Source: Cryptomeria japonica (taxonomy: Eukaryota > Streptophyta > Pinopsida > Cupressales > Cupressaceae). From it: DNA of 64,000 nt. The stretch spans positions 316,538,456-316,602,455 of the forward strand of contig NC_081407.1 in the NCBI RefSeq assembly GCF_030272615.1. Reading direction: 5' to 3'. Below, one piece after another: positions 1 through 12,249 of this stretch (its first letter is position 1; each line of letters begins with the position of its first letter). The position numbers were made by a program, and so were the translations under genes. The notes under the pieces were generated by a model that did not search any database, had not been told where the DNA came from, and was given only the letters and a program-made list of their open reading frames with translations.

Positions 1-545
1 ATTGATGGAATGGTGACTAGGATGCCACCTCAACTTGCACTCGTGGACTTGGTAGGTCATTAGGAATGAATAATGAGCAATATCTCTTGATACTCAACAT
101 TATTCAGTTTGCTCAATGTGGTGATGATGATAATCTTCTAACTTTGATTAACTCTTCTGAAACTATCTTCTTGAATGTCTCAATCATGGAGGTGCAAGGT
201 GTACATGTTGACGTCTTCTTAGTTCTAGATCTTGATACTACCTTGTCATAACTGCTTCTTCACTCTTTTGGAACTCCTTTGTGATGCTACAGTGAGGATT
301 CTTGATTCTTTCATCCTAAATGTGTAGATCATGTTCTTGTATAAGTGAATGTTTCTTATGTAGTCACCTTCCTGGATACCCTTGTGCTTGTTGATGAAGT
401 TTTCCTTTTTGAAGACATATTCCTTGTATCTTGACCTTGATGTTGAAATTTCCTCCTTGAGATACTTGTTCCAATCTTCCTCCAACCTGGTCCCTTTAAT
501 TTCTTTCTTTACTTGCTGCAAAACAAACAAATGAGCATCAAACAC
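1..545. repeat. Dispersed repeat block, copy 1 (related to 2640-3060)
   Basis: This block opens with a motif reading GGATGCCACCT and closes with CTGCAAAACAAAC. The block at 2640-3060 has the same opening and closing motifs in the same order and orientation, and looser similarity between them. Short open frames occur on both strands but match no protein I know. I read it as part of a decayed retroelement, not a gene. The left end is cut by the window edge. Confidence 0.4.
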
Positions 546-689
546 ACATGATATATACCTTCTATATAACCTCCTAATTTGATATAATCTCTGATTTTAT
601 GTAATTTGCAAGTTTGATAAGAGGAGGTCACTCCCAAGGGTAGGCAATGGAAGTTAGAGCAATTCCATCACCTCTTCCTCAATTGATCT

Positions 690-1540
690 CTTGTACCTCA
701 TTCATTCCTTAAGTTTTTTAGTTTCCTTGTGCAAAAACCATCAAATTACCCTCAATTAGTGCCTTAGAAGTGAATTCGCTCTCATGAAGGAGCAATGGCA
801 GATGATTTCGCTCCTCTCAGGGAACAAAGGAAGTAGTTTTCGCTCAAAAATGAGAGCAACGGAAATTTTCCAACACTAAGCAGATTTTGGCATATGCATC
901 TCTTTCAATAAGCGAAAAGGGAAATTCGCTCCTCCAAAGTGGCAAAGGAAGTGATTTTCGCTTCAACATCAAGGCAATGGAAGTTCATCAATTTCAATCA
1001 TTAAGCTAGATTTCCACCTCTCATGTCTCAAAATCGCCATCTCTTCCATGTGAAATGCTCAAAATTGTCCTTGGGAAGATTTTTGCTCTCAAAGAAGGGA
1101 AATGGAAGACAATTTTGCTCCACTCAAGGAGCAATAGGAGTAACCATTTTCATTCAATATCTCCACTTTATCAACTCAAACTCTAGCTTCTAGTCATCAT
1201 GTGCAAAAATCATTAATTCACCTTCATCAAATGCTTTGAGGATGATTTCGCTCCAAGATAGAGGCAATAAAAATGAATTTTGCTCCTAATGAGGAGCAAT
1301 GGAAGGACATTTCACTCCTAGAGAGGAGCAATGGAAATCTTCTCATACTTAGTCAAATTTTGCCCTTCATCAACTCAAGCTTGGGTGTTTTTCTATCTAT
1401 GCAAGTGGAGGCATCAAATCAACTCAAAGGAAAGCTCTATAAGCAATTTCGCTCCTAGACTCAACAAAGGAAGATATTTCGCTCCTAATGAGGAGTAAAG
1501 GAAGTGAATTTCATTCCAATCAGGGAGCAAAGGAAGTCAT
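690..1540. repeat. Short inverted-repeat array (TTCGCTCCT / AGGAGCAA units)
   Basis: The stretch is built from small imperfect palindromes in which TTCGCTCC or TTCGCTCT is followed within 4-20 bases by GGAGCAA, usually running on into GGAAG. Examples lie near 775-805, 845-865, 1090-1140, 1250-1330 and 1455-1505. The same units recur at 6788-6850, and the phrase TCCTTAAG followed by a T-rich run precedes both places. Frames across the region are short and repeat-derived. I infer one old array later split by insertions of other elements. Confidence 0.55.
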
Positions 1541-1554
1541 TGCGATTTGGATAC

Positions 1555-2609
1555 TGTTGATGTGTTTTTTGCACACGACCAAACACAGAATAAAATACCT
1601 AAAGGTACCTTATCCTCTCTTGAACAAAGTTTCCCTACTACTGAAGATCTCGCCGAAGGATCAGTCGGAGTAACTCCAAGGTTCTGATATGTAGGTTCTC
1701 TACGTGTGGATAAGCTCTTTGCGGTACGATGTGATTTTGCTGGAATCACAAGGGGAATTACTTTCGACGCCCTGAACATCTGATTTGCTTTGGATATTAC
1801 TAGAACATGGAATTTCACCGGCCCTTGATTTTGAAAAAAGGAAAAAAGGATAAGGGTTGGAACGGGATCTATTTCCAACGCTAAGAACATAAGAGCAATG
1901 AATGACCTTTCATGAAATTCTAACTAAGTCTTGTTTTGACATCCTAGGATCATCTCCACAAGATTAGTGCGATCTTCTGAGGAAAGCTTTATGATGTTTA
2001 GATCACCGCTACAAGCATGGACACCGTCAGGTTGATGCATATCAATGAAGAAGCGATAATTGAAGTTAAGCTTAAGCTAAATGATTCCAGTTGACTACGC
2101 AAGGCAAGTCTGCAATCAACAAACCGCTAGTAGTATGGATATACGAATTTCACCGTTGGTCATACAAATTTCTTCCATTCACCTAATAACATGAAATCAA
2201 ATTTGAGAAGTATAGAGACCATGCAAGTTATTGAATCGACCAATAGAATTCACCATTTCTTCAATGAAGTTTACAAGTCTTTTGCAACAATATCTTGGCA
2301 ACAATCTTTGCCTTCTCTTTCTACTCTACTCTAACTATTTCCTACTCTCTGACTATTCACTATTAGCTAACTATTTCCTAGTCTCTCTTAACTATTCACT
2401 CTTACAAATGAGGAGCCAGGGCTTTATATAGAGAACCCTTTACAAACAGACAGCTCTGATTGTCTTAGAATCAATGGCTAGGATTACAAGATACAAACCC
2501 TAATTAGGGTTTGTTACAACAAACTTCCTTAGCCAATTAGAAAATTACATTTCAGGAGTGAGGACCAATAAGAAGCAGGGGTAGGTACATCGAAGTTTGT
2601 GCCGCCTCC
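1555..2609 (-). mobile_element. LTR of family A, minus strand, probable solo LTR
   Basis: This segment is the reverse complement of 19214-20268 with recognisable identity from end to end. On the minus strand it runs from a GGCACAAACT-type start to an ACATCAACA end. Both copies carry a TATA box (CTATATAAAG, here near 2423-2433), a CCTAATTAGGGTTT stretch and a TATTTTAT/GTGTT segment near the 3' end. The primer-binding-like sequence that follows the plus-strand copy is absent here, which suggests a solo LTR. I could not find a convincing target-site duplication, so the right boundary is uncertain by about 25 bases. Confidence 0.6.
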
Positions 2610-2639
2610 AATAAATTAGGTACATTGAATCTGGTCATG

Positions 2640-3060
2640 GTGAGGTGAACCAATCCGACTAGAAGAATGATGACTGGGATGCCACCTTGTCTAACGCTTG
2701 TGACTTGGTTGATCCTCTTCAGTCTTTTGACATGATGAATGATGTACTTCCTTTGTTTGACAAGGCTTCCTTATTGTCAAGTCTTTCTTCTCCGGTAGCA
2801 CACCTCTGCCTAGAAGTGCTGGCAAAGCCCTTTCTTTGTCATCTTGTGAAAGAATGAAGTCTTGAGGTTAACTCGAACTCCTTGAACAGCCTTAGTCTTC
2901 CAATGCTTCAAAGCACCTTGAGTCTTCCTTTTTTCCTGTGGAACGTCCTTGATGACGATGGACTGGAAGAGGTCGTCCTTGTCCTGGCCTGGTCTTCTTT
3001 CATCTGCAAAACAAACCAAAAGATGATTAAGGACACATAATAAATTCATTCTAACATAGC
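2640..3060. repeat. Dispersed repeat block, copy 2 (related to 1-545)
   Basis: It shares with 1-545 an opening GGATGCCACCT-CTTG-GACTTGG series and a closing CTGCAAAACAAAC motif, in the same orientation, but is about 120 bases shorter. It abuts the family A LTR on its left and the 176-bp palindromic array on its right. No recognisable protein is encoded. Confidence 0.4.
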
Positions 3061-3119
3061 ATTTTCTACCTTAAATCGTCAACAAGAAGATATCAAAATG
3101 AAGTTTGCTCAAGATTCTC

Positions 3120-6100
3120 CCCAAGGACAAGCCCTATAAGAGTTTCGCTCTGGACCCTTTGAAAGGGTCAGGAGCAAAATTTGCATTCCTGGCCAATTTA
3201 GACCTTATTTCATCATAATCTCACAACTAGCCCTTTGCCTAGCTCAAACAGGGCGAAAAAAATAGGAGTTTCAAAGGATTTCGCTCTAGACCCTCTGGAA
3301 GGGTCAGGAGCGAAATTTGCATTTTAGGACAAAATCTTCACAACTTGTGACCACAGCTTGCTCAAATGCATGTCTAAGGATCCCTTTAATCTCAACCAAC
3401 ATCAAGCTTGATGCAAAATTGGAGAAAAATGGAGTTTTTGAGGATTTCGATCTGGACCCTGTGGAAGGGTCAGGAGCAAAAATCTAGTTTAGGCTCAAGT
3501 TCTATCACTCCTCCACTCCGAAATGTCTTCCAAGGCAAGAATACACTAGTCTTCTCTCCACCAAGGCCTGGGAATCCATCTATTGACCTTCATCATGAGC
3601 AAATTAGGTGAAATTGAGAATTTCGCTCTAGACCCTTTGGAAGGGTCAGGAGCGAAATTCATTCTTTAGCTCAAAATCCTTACCTCTTGGACTCATAACC
3701 TATTCAAACACATGCCTATGGCCATCTTTAAGTCCAATTCACCTTGATCACTGTCTTGGCCTAGCACAAACTTGAAGGAAAAATGACATTTTGAGAATTT
3801 TGCTCTGAACCCTTTGGAAGGGTCAGGAGCGAAATTCAAGTTTTTTCACTTGATATTTCATTTCCTTCACTCCAATCTATCTTGCAAGGCGAGAATACAT
3901 CACTTTTCTTCCAATCATTCCATAGGGATCAAGGTTCTGGCTTCAATCAAGGAAAAAAATAGGTGGTTTGAAGAATTTCGCCCTGGACCCTCTGGAAGGG
4001 TCAGGAGCGAAATTCATATCTTGCTTGTTTTCCCTCATTCAACCCCATTCCTCTCACTTTGTTCTTATTTGATTCTCACCTTTGGATCTATCTCTCAACA
4101 TAACAACACTTGCTTGACCTCAACATGGCTAAAAAGGAGAATTTCACTAAAAAACCATGGCCAGGAACAGGACCTATTTAGGATTTCGCCCTGGACCTTC
4201 TGGAAGGGTTAGGAGCGAAATCCTTGTCCTAGCCTAAAATCTTCATCTTTGATGGCCAAAACCCATTCCAGGACAATCCTAGGGGCATCTCCCAACTTCT
4301 CTCACCTTGGCCTAGGCTTGTCTTGACACAAACTTTGGAGGATGGAATAGGTTTTAGGATTTTCGCTTTGGACCCTTTGGAAGGGTCAGGAGCGAAATCC
4401 TTGTTTTTGCTTAATTCCTTCACATTTGTTGATTTTTAGCGACCCAAAGACATCTCCAATCCTAATTCATCTTAGTCCACACTTGGCTTGGCACAAAATT
4501 GAGAGAAAAGAGTGGTTTTGTGAAATTTCGCTCTGGACCCTCTGGAAGAGTCAGGAGCGAAATTTCAACTCTAGGCTTGACTCTTCATCTTTTCAACTCC
4601 AATCTTCTTTGCAAGGTAAAAATACACCACTCTTCGCCCAAGGAACAAGGTTTGGGGCCTAAACATGGAAGCAAAAGAGGTTTATGAAGAATTTCGCTCT
4701 GGACCCTTTGGAAGGGTCAGGAGCGAAATTCTTGTTCTAGGCAAAATCTTCATCTTTCAACGCGTCCAACTACCTCTCAAGGCAAGAACATACCAATCTA
4801 CCCTCCAACATGCCTTGGACTCCAACGCCTAGCCAAAACAAGGAAGCAAATGAGAGTTATAAGGATTTTCGCTCTGGACCCTTTGGAAGGGTCAGGAGTA
4901 AAATTCCTACTTTGGGTTGATTCTGACTACTCTGTCACCTCAACCCAATTTTCAAAGGCAAGAACACACCAAAGTCTTTCCAACCATGCCACAAAACTCA
5001 AGAATTTGACCATCTCCAAGAAGAAAATATGAGTTTCCAAGAATTTTGCTCTGGACCCTTTGGAAGCGTCAGGAGCAAAATTCTAGTTTTAGGACAAAAT
5101 CCTTCACATTTTTACATCCCATCCCTTCAAAAGGCAAAGACATGTTAATCCACTTCCAAATATGTCCAAGGAACTAGAATGTTGGTCTAAACAAGGAAGA
5201 AAATGAGGTTTATGGGGAATTTCGCTCTAGACCCTTTGGAAGGGTCAGAAGCCAAATTTCCATTCTTGGACAAAACCCTCACTTTTCAATACTTCCAATC
5301 ACTTCCTTAGGCAAGAACATATCAAAACCTTCACAACATGCCTTGGAAACTAAGACCTTGGTCTAATCCAAGAAGGAAAGGGTGTCTTCTTCTAAGAATT
5401 TCGCTCTAGACCCTTTGAAAGGGTCAGGAGCGAAATTCAAGTTTTGGGTTGATTTCACACCTCTTTCCTCCTCAACTCACTTCAAACTTGATTTAACCAA
5501 TTTTTCCTTATCACCATCAAGTCTATTTGCCACTTACTTAGCTCAAAACAAGGTCTTTCCAATGTCCTGGGCAAAATAGAGGGTCAAATGAGGATTTTCG
5601 CTCTGGACCTAGGCCAAGGACAAGACCTATAGGGAATTTCGCTCTGGACCCTTTGGAAGGGTCAGGAGCGAAATTTCCATTCTAGGTTGATTTTCACCAT
5701 TTCATAGCATCAAACCTCCTCTCCAAGGAAAATATGCATCCAAGTCTTCCAAACCATGCCTTAGAAGCTCCAAACTTGGTCAAGTTAAAGAGCAAAATGG
5801 AGAAAAAATGAATTCTGCTCTGGACCCTTTGGAAGGGTCAGGAGCAAAATTCTTGTTTTGGTCAAAAATCCTCCATTCTTTCACATTCTATCACCTCAAA
5901 AGGCAAAGACATGTCATTCTTCTTCCAACTACGCCCAAGGAACTAGGTTTGTGTGCAAACAAAGAGGAAAAAAGGTGTCTAGGGAGAATTTCGCTCTGGA
6001 CCCTTTGGAAGGGTCAGGAGCGAAATTCACATTTAGGCTCAAATCTTGACTTCATTTCTCACATTTATTCATCCAAACAAGTGTTTTGCCCTCAATAGTG

Positions 6101-6200
6101 CGTGGGAATGAGTTAGTTCTAAGTTTGGGTCAAAGTACAATGTCTTATGAAGAATTTCGCTCTGGACCCTTTGGAAGGGTCAGGAGCAAAATTTGACATT
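3120..6200. repeat. Tandem array of about 176-bp units, each with a 41-bp palindrome
   Basis: Eighteen full and one partial copy of a near-perfect hairpin are spaced regularly. The outer arms are AATTTCGCTC and GAGCGAAATT; inside a small mismatch the inner arms GACCCTT and AAGGGTC enclose a TGG loop. The inner arm starts at 3153, 3289, 3455, 3631, 3808, 3986, 4194, 4371, 4534, 4702, 4876, 5054, 5230, 5409, 5606 (partial), 5647, 5823, 5999 and 6165, so the modal step is 176-178 bases. Between palindromes a weaker shared motif, AAGGCAAGAACA, recurs. The array lies just inside an LTR of family B on the minus strand. Short open frames here only translate the palindrome. Confidence 0.9.
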
Positions 6201-6622
6201 TTGGTTTCTCCGTCAAGATTCATGATCAAGATGACATTCCAGACTTAGCCAAATTTCAGGACATTTGAAGATTAGGATGACATTCTAGACTTCATCACTC
6301 ACCAATTTGACCTAACTCAGACCTTCAAAGATGATATTCACTCACCAAGCTTCATTGACCTCCTGAAACTCAAACAAGACACAATTAGCAACAAGAGAAA
6401 AACTTTGTCCTAAGGAAGACTTTCAAAGATGACCCTAACCCAGAGCATCTACTGACTCACCCTGGCTCAAGCAGAGCCTGCCATCCTAGTGATCCCCCTA
6501 GCGACACTCAAAATGCAAAGGCTGACAAACAAACCCTAAAAACCTAGAAAGGAAAAACAAACCCCAAAAAGAAAAAAGTAGGGGTCCCCATTTGCAATGG
6601 GGCGATGTGTGAATACGTCACA
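6201..6622 (-). mobile_element. LTR family B, copy 1: 5' end region (minus strand)
   Basis: Read on the minus strand, the segment begins at 6622 with TGTGACGTATTCACA, itself a small palindrome, followed by CACATCGCCCCATTGC. It shares further motifs, including CCTTTGCATT, with the copies beginning at 7173 (minus) and 22668 (plus). The TG start and the recurrence of the same boundary in three different flanks support an LTR end. It continues without an obvious break into the 176-bp array, which I therefore place inside or next to this element. The other end was not located. Confidence 0.55.
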
Positions 6623-7173
6623 CCAGATACTTGGCTCAATCTCATTTACTTACCTTCAATCCTTAAGTCTTTTAGCCACCCATATGTGAAAACATGATAA
6701 ATTGATCAAGGATTGAATCCTTTGTTCAAACTAAGGTGTCACATGATGATTAGAGGCAGCTTTCGGTGATTTGGAAAGCCTGGCGAGGGATTTCGCCCCT
6801 AATGGGGAGCAATGGAAGCAAAATTCGCTCCTGAATAGGAGCGAAGGAAATTTTAGCATACTTAGTCAAATTTTGCTCTCAAATCACCTCTCATTGAAGT
6901 GTAATTGGGTCACTTGGAGGATCAAGAAAACACCTACATAGTCGACTAGGCTTGGCCTATGGAACTCCTCTATCAAACTCTTGACTTGACTCCTCATCTC
7001 ACATTACTTTATTTCACACTGCACAAAAGGGCTATTCACCTGACTCCTGGCTTCTTGACCAACTATACCTCTCCAATGCAAAGGTTAATAGCAAAAGGAC
7101 TCTAACACTATCCTAGAAAGCAAAAAGAAGTGGGGTCCTCATTTGCAATAGGACGATGTGTGAATACATCACA
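6623..7173 (-). mobile_element. LTR family B, copy 2: 5' end region with short array (minus strand)
   Basis: On the minus strand it begins at 7173 with TGTGATGTATTCACA and the same CACATCG, TTGCAAATG and CCTTTGCATT motifs as the other family B copies. About 330 bases in (6788-6850) it holds short TTCGCTCC/GGAGC palindromes rather than the 176-bp unit. It is cut at 6622 by copy 1, which suggests nested insertion, copy 1 being younger. Its right edge abuts the 5'-truncated LINE. Confidence 0.5.
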
Positions 7174-10100
7174 ATAAGTAGTAAAACAAAGTGCATGCTA
7201 CAAGAAGATTTGTTGAGAACTGAAACTAAGTTGCAGCTTGATCCTACTAATGAGGAAGTGATACAAAACCTCAAAACTGTTCAACATAATTTGAGGAAAT
7301 ATCAGACAAGAGACCAAGGGGCAAGGATTAGAGCCAAGGCCAAATGGATTAAGGATGAAGACAAGGGTACCAAATACTGTTCTAATATGTTAAGATCCAA
7401 GCATTCTTTTGAAGCTATAGGCCCTATCTTATTTGAGGACCAATGGTGCCATAAGAATGAAGATATTAAAAGAATCTTTGTAAACTTTTATAAACAACTC
7501 TTCTTTGTAGAAGATAATACCTCGGAGTGCCTCCAAGCCCAAAACATGTGCAGGAACATAATCCCTGACAAACTTAATGAAGAAATTGCCAAGCAAATGG
7601 ATAAGGAAATATCAAAAGACGAAATTCCAGAGCCATTCTGTCCTTTCAAAACAGTAAATCACCTGGAGCCGGTGGCCTCCCAATTGAGTTTTACAAAGCT
7701 AATGTGAAATGGATAGTTGATGATGTGTTTGAGGTATATAAGGAAACTATTGAAATTGGCTCACTGGGAAGCAGAATCAACAAAGGTATTATTACATTAC
7801 TCTGAAAAGATGGAGACAAGAGTAACATAAAAAACTGGATGCCTATTACTCTCTTAAATGTTTCCTACAAGATTTTTGCAAAAAAAATAACCCTAAGACT
7901 AATAGATATTCTACCATTGATAGTCACTAAAACACAAACTAGTGTTATAAAAGAGAGATACACCATAGAAAATCTTTTAACTAGTTGGGAAGGCCTAAAT
8001 TGGGCAAAGAGGAATTCATAGGATGCTGGTATTTTGCTGTTAGATTTTGAAAAGGCCTAAGACCAAGTAGAGTGGTCATTTGTGCTTACCATTCTTGAGG
8101 CCGTTGGATTTCTTGAGATTTTTTGCAATATGGTTAGGATTTTGAGTTTATTTAAGGATGCAAATGCCCAAATATGAAATTAATGGTGATTTAACTGGCA
8201 CAATTCCTCTTGGTAGATCAATAAGACAAGGATGCCCATTAGCTCCTGCCCTTTTTGTTATTGCTTCTGAAGCTTTATACTATGCTCTAAGATCAGATTT
8301 TCTTGGCCCTAAGATGCAAGGTATAATGTTGCCAGATAAGTCCCCCTTACTTAACATTCAATTTGCAGATGACACTACCTTGCTTCTTGATTTAACAAGA
8401 GATAACATGCATAAGCTTGTGAGGAGATTGGATTTCTTCTGCCTTGCCTCTGGATCTAAAATATCGGAGACCAAGTCCCTTTTTTTGAGTTTGTCTCATA
8501 TTCCTCTTGATTGATTTGGCAATTTTGGTTGGCAATGGGGTGGTCCTAGGAAGATCGTGAGATATCTAGGCATTCCATTCTTAGTGAGCCCCTCATTGCC
8601 TAATATGTGGAATTGGATGTTCTCTAAAATAGAGAGGAAGCTGAAAAGTTGGGATAGAAATTATTTGTTCCTACTTGACAGAGTTCAAGTATGCCAAAAG
8701 ATTCTAGCCTCCTACTCTATCTCTTATGATTTTGTATGGTTCTTTGCCAGTTATCAAGTCAATAAGGTCCAAAAAATCATAAGGCAGTTTCATTGGTCTA
8801 ATGGCAAAGAAAGTAACAAAAAACATGATGTCAAATGGGAATGGTGTTGTCTTATTAAATAAATTGAGGGCTTAGGATTGAAGGATTTGAGATTCCAAGG
8901 CATTGCATTGGCATCTAAATGGATAGAAAGTTCTTATTAGGAAAAATATGCAAGATGCAGTTCCTAAAAATGCAAAACAATGGAAAAATATTCATCATCA
9001 TGATTTCCATTTGGCAACTTCAATGTTATCCTTCAGGATCCCCTATGTTTCATAGCATTTGGAAGGCCTGGGAGTACTACAAGCAGGTGATACAAGGAAG
9101 TTATGTCATTAAAATAGACCATAATGAAATATATGGGTTCAGATCATTATGGTTGAATATAACTCATAACAATAAGCCCTTGGCCTTGTTGCAAGGGTGC
9201 TCTGCCAAGAAGTGGAATAATAAGGGCATGTCTTCATTCAATGACCTATTCATTGCCAGTAAACTCAAAGCATGGCATACTTGAAAACATAATTTAACTT
9301 GATAGACTCTAATAAGAGAACTTACTGTGTCATTATGAAAACACTATAAAAATTGAAGCAGCCGGTAAAGATTAAGAACAATTCTGATTACTATGAGAAT
9401 TTTATATGGAATTATGGCTCCCCCTTCTTGAAACCCAAGGCCTGTTTATAAGTTGTTATTCAAAATCAAAGTATCTTTGAACATGTTAATAAAGTTTGGA
9501 ACCAAAATATTGACAATAAGGAATGGTCCAAGACTCCAAAGTATTCCAAGACTGCTGGTCTAGTAAGATTGAGCCTAAAACAAGGTTGTTTCAAGTGGTT
9601 GTTGTTCCTTCAAAAATCAGTTACTGGTCCTACCCCTGTTGTTTCTCAATTATATGATTGCAATGAAAAATTGATCAAATTTTTTTCAAATGTAAGCTTC
9701 CTTCAGCCATTTGGTCTTTATTCATTGAAAATATTGTTGGGTGGGATATTAGGAATAATGTTTCTTGGTTTGAAGTTCTCTGTGGATATGTTAAAGGTCT
9801 TCGTAAAGGTCCTAACTTCTTTTGGTTATCTCTTTCTACTGAAATCTTATGGTGTTTATGGAAAAAGCGAAATGAGCATGAATACCAGGGCAAGTACAGG
9901 ATTTTACAGTGTCTAAAAGTAGACTCACTTTTCTAATGACCGTTGAGCAGGTCACCCTAACATTGGAGATGCCAGCGGAAAAATTTCTTAAAATAATTGA
10001 TGCCAGATCCTCAGCAATATACAAAGAAGATATCCAGGATGCATATTTTTGGCTGCAGGATTTAAGGTAGATAAAAAATTTCAAAATTAGTACATTGACT

Positions 10101-10440
10101 TCCAGAATACTTATTGCAAGGAGCACCAATACCGACTCCACAAGGATGCTGTTGTGAGGAATTTGGAAATTACACACGAGAACTTTGAGCATTCCAGTTT
10201 GGGAATAGATCTCACCCCCTATTGGGGCTTTTCCAGGGATAGACTCCTTTCAGCTCAGCAAGAACAAAGTAAGACAGAAAAAGGCAACGAAAATAAACAA
10301 GAAAAGGACAGTGATAATGATAATGAGAATGACTGATGATATGTAAATGACAGTATAGAACTTAAGCTATACATGTATTATTGAACTGTTCCGATATGTT
10401 TTTTGGTTTGCAAGTGGTGTATAGTCTGGCTGGGGCTTAG
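7174..10440 (+). pseudogene. 5'-truncated LINE (L1-type) reverse transcriptase, decayed
   Basis: Broken plus-strand frames read in order as an L1-type ORF2. The linker between endonuclease and polymerase lies at 7174-7620 (AKWIKDEDKGTKY). The polymerase occupies about 7650-8520, with NWMPITLLN, QGCPLAPALF and the active-site box FADD, then RYLGIPF and the thumb region at 8557-8930. The C-terminal segment near 9830-9900 reads LSTEILWCLWKKRNE, typical of the end of plant LINE ORF2. Stops (for example near 7800 and 8048) and frame changes break it throughout. The endonuclease and ORF1 are missing, as expected for 5' truncation. A 3' untranslated region follows to about 10440. It cannot make a working enzyme. 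Confidence 0.85.
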
Positions 10441-10444
10441 TTGA

Positions 10445-11390
10445 TGTGACCACCCTGGTCACATAATGCTAAACAGACTATTTATTTTTGATAATAGAAC
10501 TTCAATTTAAATAAAAATTCGACTAAAGTGCTGAAAAAGTAAAAATAAAACAAAGTCACATTATGAAGCAAAAAGAATTATTATTTAAAAAGTGATTTTA
10601 TAATATAATTTTCAGAAAGATCCATAAAGACTATAAAAAGAGGTTGAAAAGGTTCATTTGATTCATTTTTGACATTTGATATTTTCTTGAAACCCTAGTT
10701 GTGGAGGTTGAGCAGGTTTATTCAGCAAGAGCCCTAGGATGAAAACTCTATGGTGAAGATCGGTTTCAGGAGTGAAAGATATTCCCTAGCCAATACAGCG
10801 TGATGCATTCAGAGTCACAGTTGTGCTAGATGCAAGAAGTACATTGTGGTGGATTCACTCAGGATTCATAGGTGAGCTAGAAGAAGAAGTTTGTGCAAGC
10901 ATTGTAATGTCTTTCCAATTACATCTCCTATTAGAAGGTAAATAAAGATTTGAATGAAAATAAATATTTCAAAGATATCACTGAAGATTATTTAAGACTG
11001 AAACAAGATCACTTCATTCAAGGATAAATTTGTGGGTTTTAGAGAAGAGTTTGGTTTTTGAGAAGTTGCAAACATAAGGAGGTAAAGGAAGGTGCAGACC
11101 AGTCCAGTATTATTCCTGATATAAATTAACATCAGTTCCAGCTGTTATACACTTGTTTGCTAAGAGGTCAGAAATATTATTGATCTTTTTGTGTTTGAAT
11201 AAATGCTTCAGTTGCTTGCATGACAACTTTTTGTAAAAATGTATATGAGTAAATGAGTAGTTGCAGATGTGATTAATTAAAAAAATTTAACATTGGGAAC
11301 CTCTTAGAGGTGAGCTGCCACATTTGGGGCAGATTTAGCATTCTTAAAGTGTAACAACTGTTGTAGGAAGCTACAACAGCAGTGTTTTGA
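10445..11390 (+). mobile_element. LTR-like segment opening with a palindrome
   Basis: It starts with TGTGACCACCCTGGTCACA (10445-10463), two perfect 8-base arms around CCC, a form that suits an LTR end beginning with TG. A TATA-like CTATAAAAAG lies near 10632. No coding frame is seen. The downstream end is not defined; a GGGGCAGATTT sequence near 11330 might mark the inner side. No second copy is in the window, so the LTR call is inferred from form alone. Confidence 0.35.
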
Positions 11391-12249
11391 TGTAATTTCT
11401 TAACTTTATATTGTGTAATCATTATATGAGACTTCAAGGAATGTTAATCAACAACCAGCTCTTAATTGAGGTTAGCAATTTGTTCTTCCTGTTGTGTGTA
11501 TGCATAATAAGCTCGTATCAGCAATAGAAAGTGTGAATGCAAAGTTCTTGTCAAAATGTCAATGACTATCTACAAGTATGGCAACTGTTTATGAATATTC
11601 CTATGGTCAATAATGATTGTTGCAGCTATTTTAAATTCATAAATTAGATTTATTGTTTGATATTCTGATTTTTAAACTATTTGACAAAATGTCTGTGAGC
11701 TCACATTGAGAAATTTGGAAGTATATCAGGAAAAAAAAATTGGTAAAGGATTTGACAAGGCTTAAGGTGTGGGTGAGACCCATTAGCATTCTAAGTCCAG
11801 GGTTAGTGGATTACATTTTCAAAACATGTTTTTCTAAATTAAAAAGATCACATTTTGGCATCCCAAACCACAAGAACATCTTGGAGCTTTAGGCAACTGA
11901 GTCACCTCATGAATTCTCTATGCCATCCATGGGGCTCTCCAGTGTCTCCTCAGCGCCTTCATCAAGGGAGACATCCTAAAAACATCCCCTCTATTAGGTG
12001 AACATGCTAGGGACATTTTCCTTCTATGGTAGTAATCAAGGGGTGACGAGGGAACACTTCCTTGGCATCCTAGGGATGTCCTCATCCTAAAAACTTGATG
12101 ATTTGGGTATAGATAACAAGCATGTCCCCAAGGAATAGTATGAATTTCTAGAGTTCATGTTTATGATATGCACCTTTACTTCTTAAAACCTTGGGGGATC
12201 AACACTTGGCTCTAGCACCATATGATGGAAACCATGGCAATGTCCTTAG
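11391..12249. other. No gene recognised
   Basis: No frame of useful length, no recognisable domain and no clear repeat structure. Sequence composition is ordinary for the window. Possibly old retroelement DNA, but nothing in it proves this. Confidence 0.5.

Noticed and set aside
3408-6098. Open frames repeating ALDPLEGSGAKF or SLWTLWKGQE
   Set aside because: They are translations of the palindromic repeat in different frames, not proteins.
3120-6200. CRISPR-like appearance of regularly spaced palindromic repeats
   Set aside because: Spacers are about 135 bases, related to one another, and the DNA is plant-like with no cas genes; it is a eukaryotic satellite-like array.
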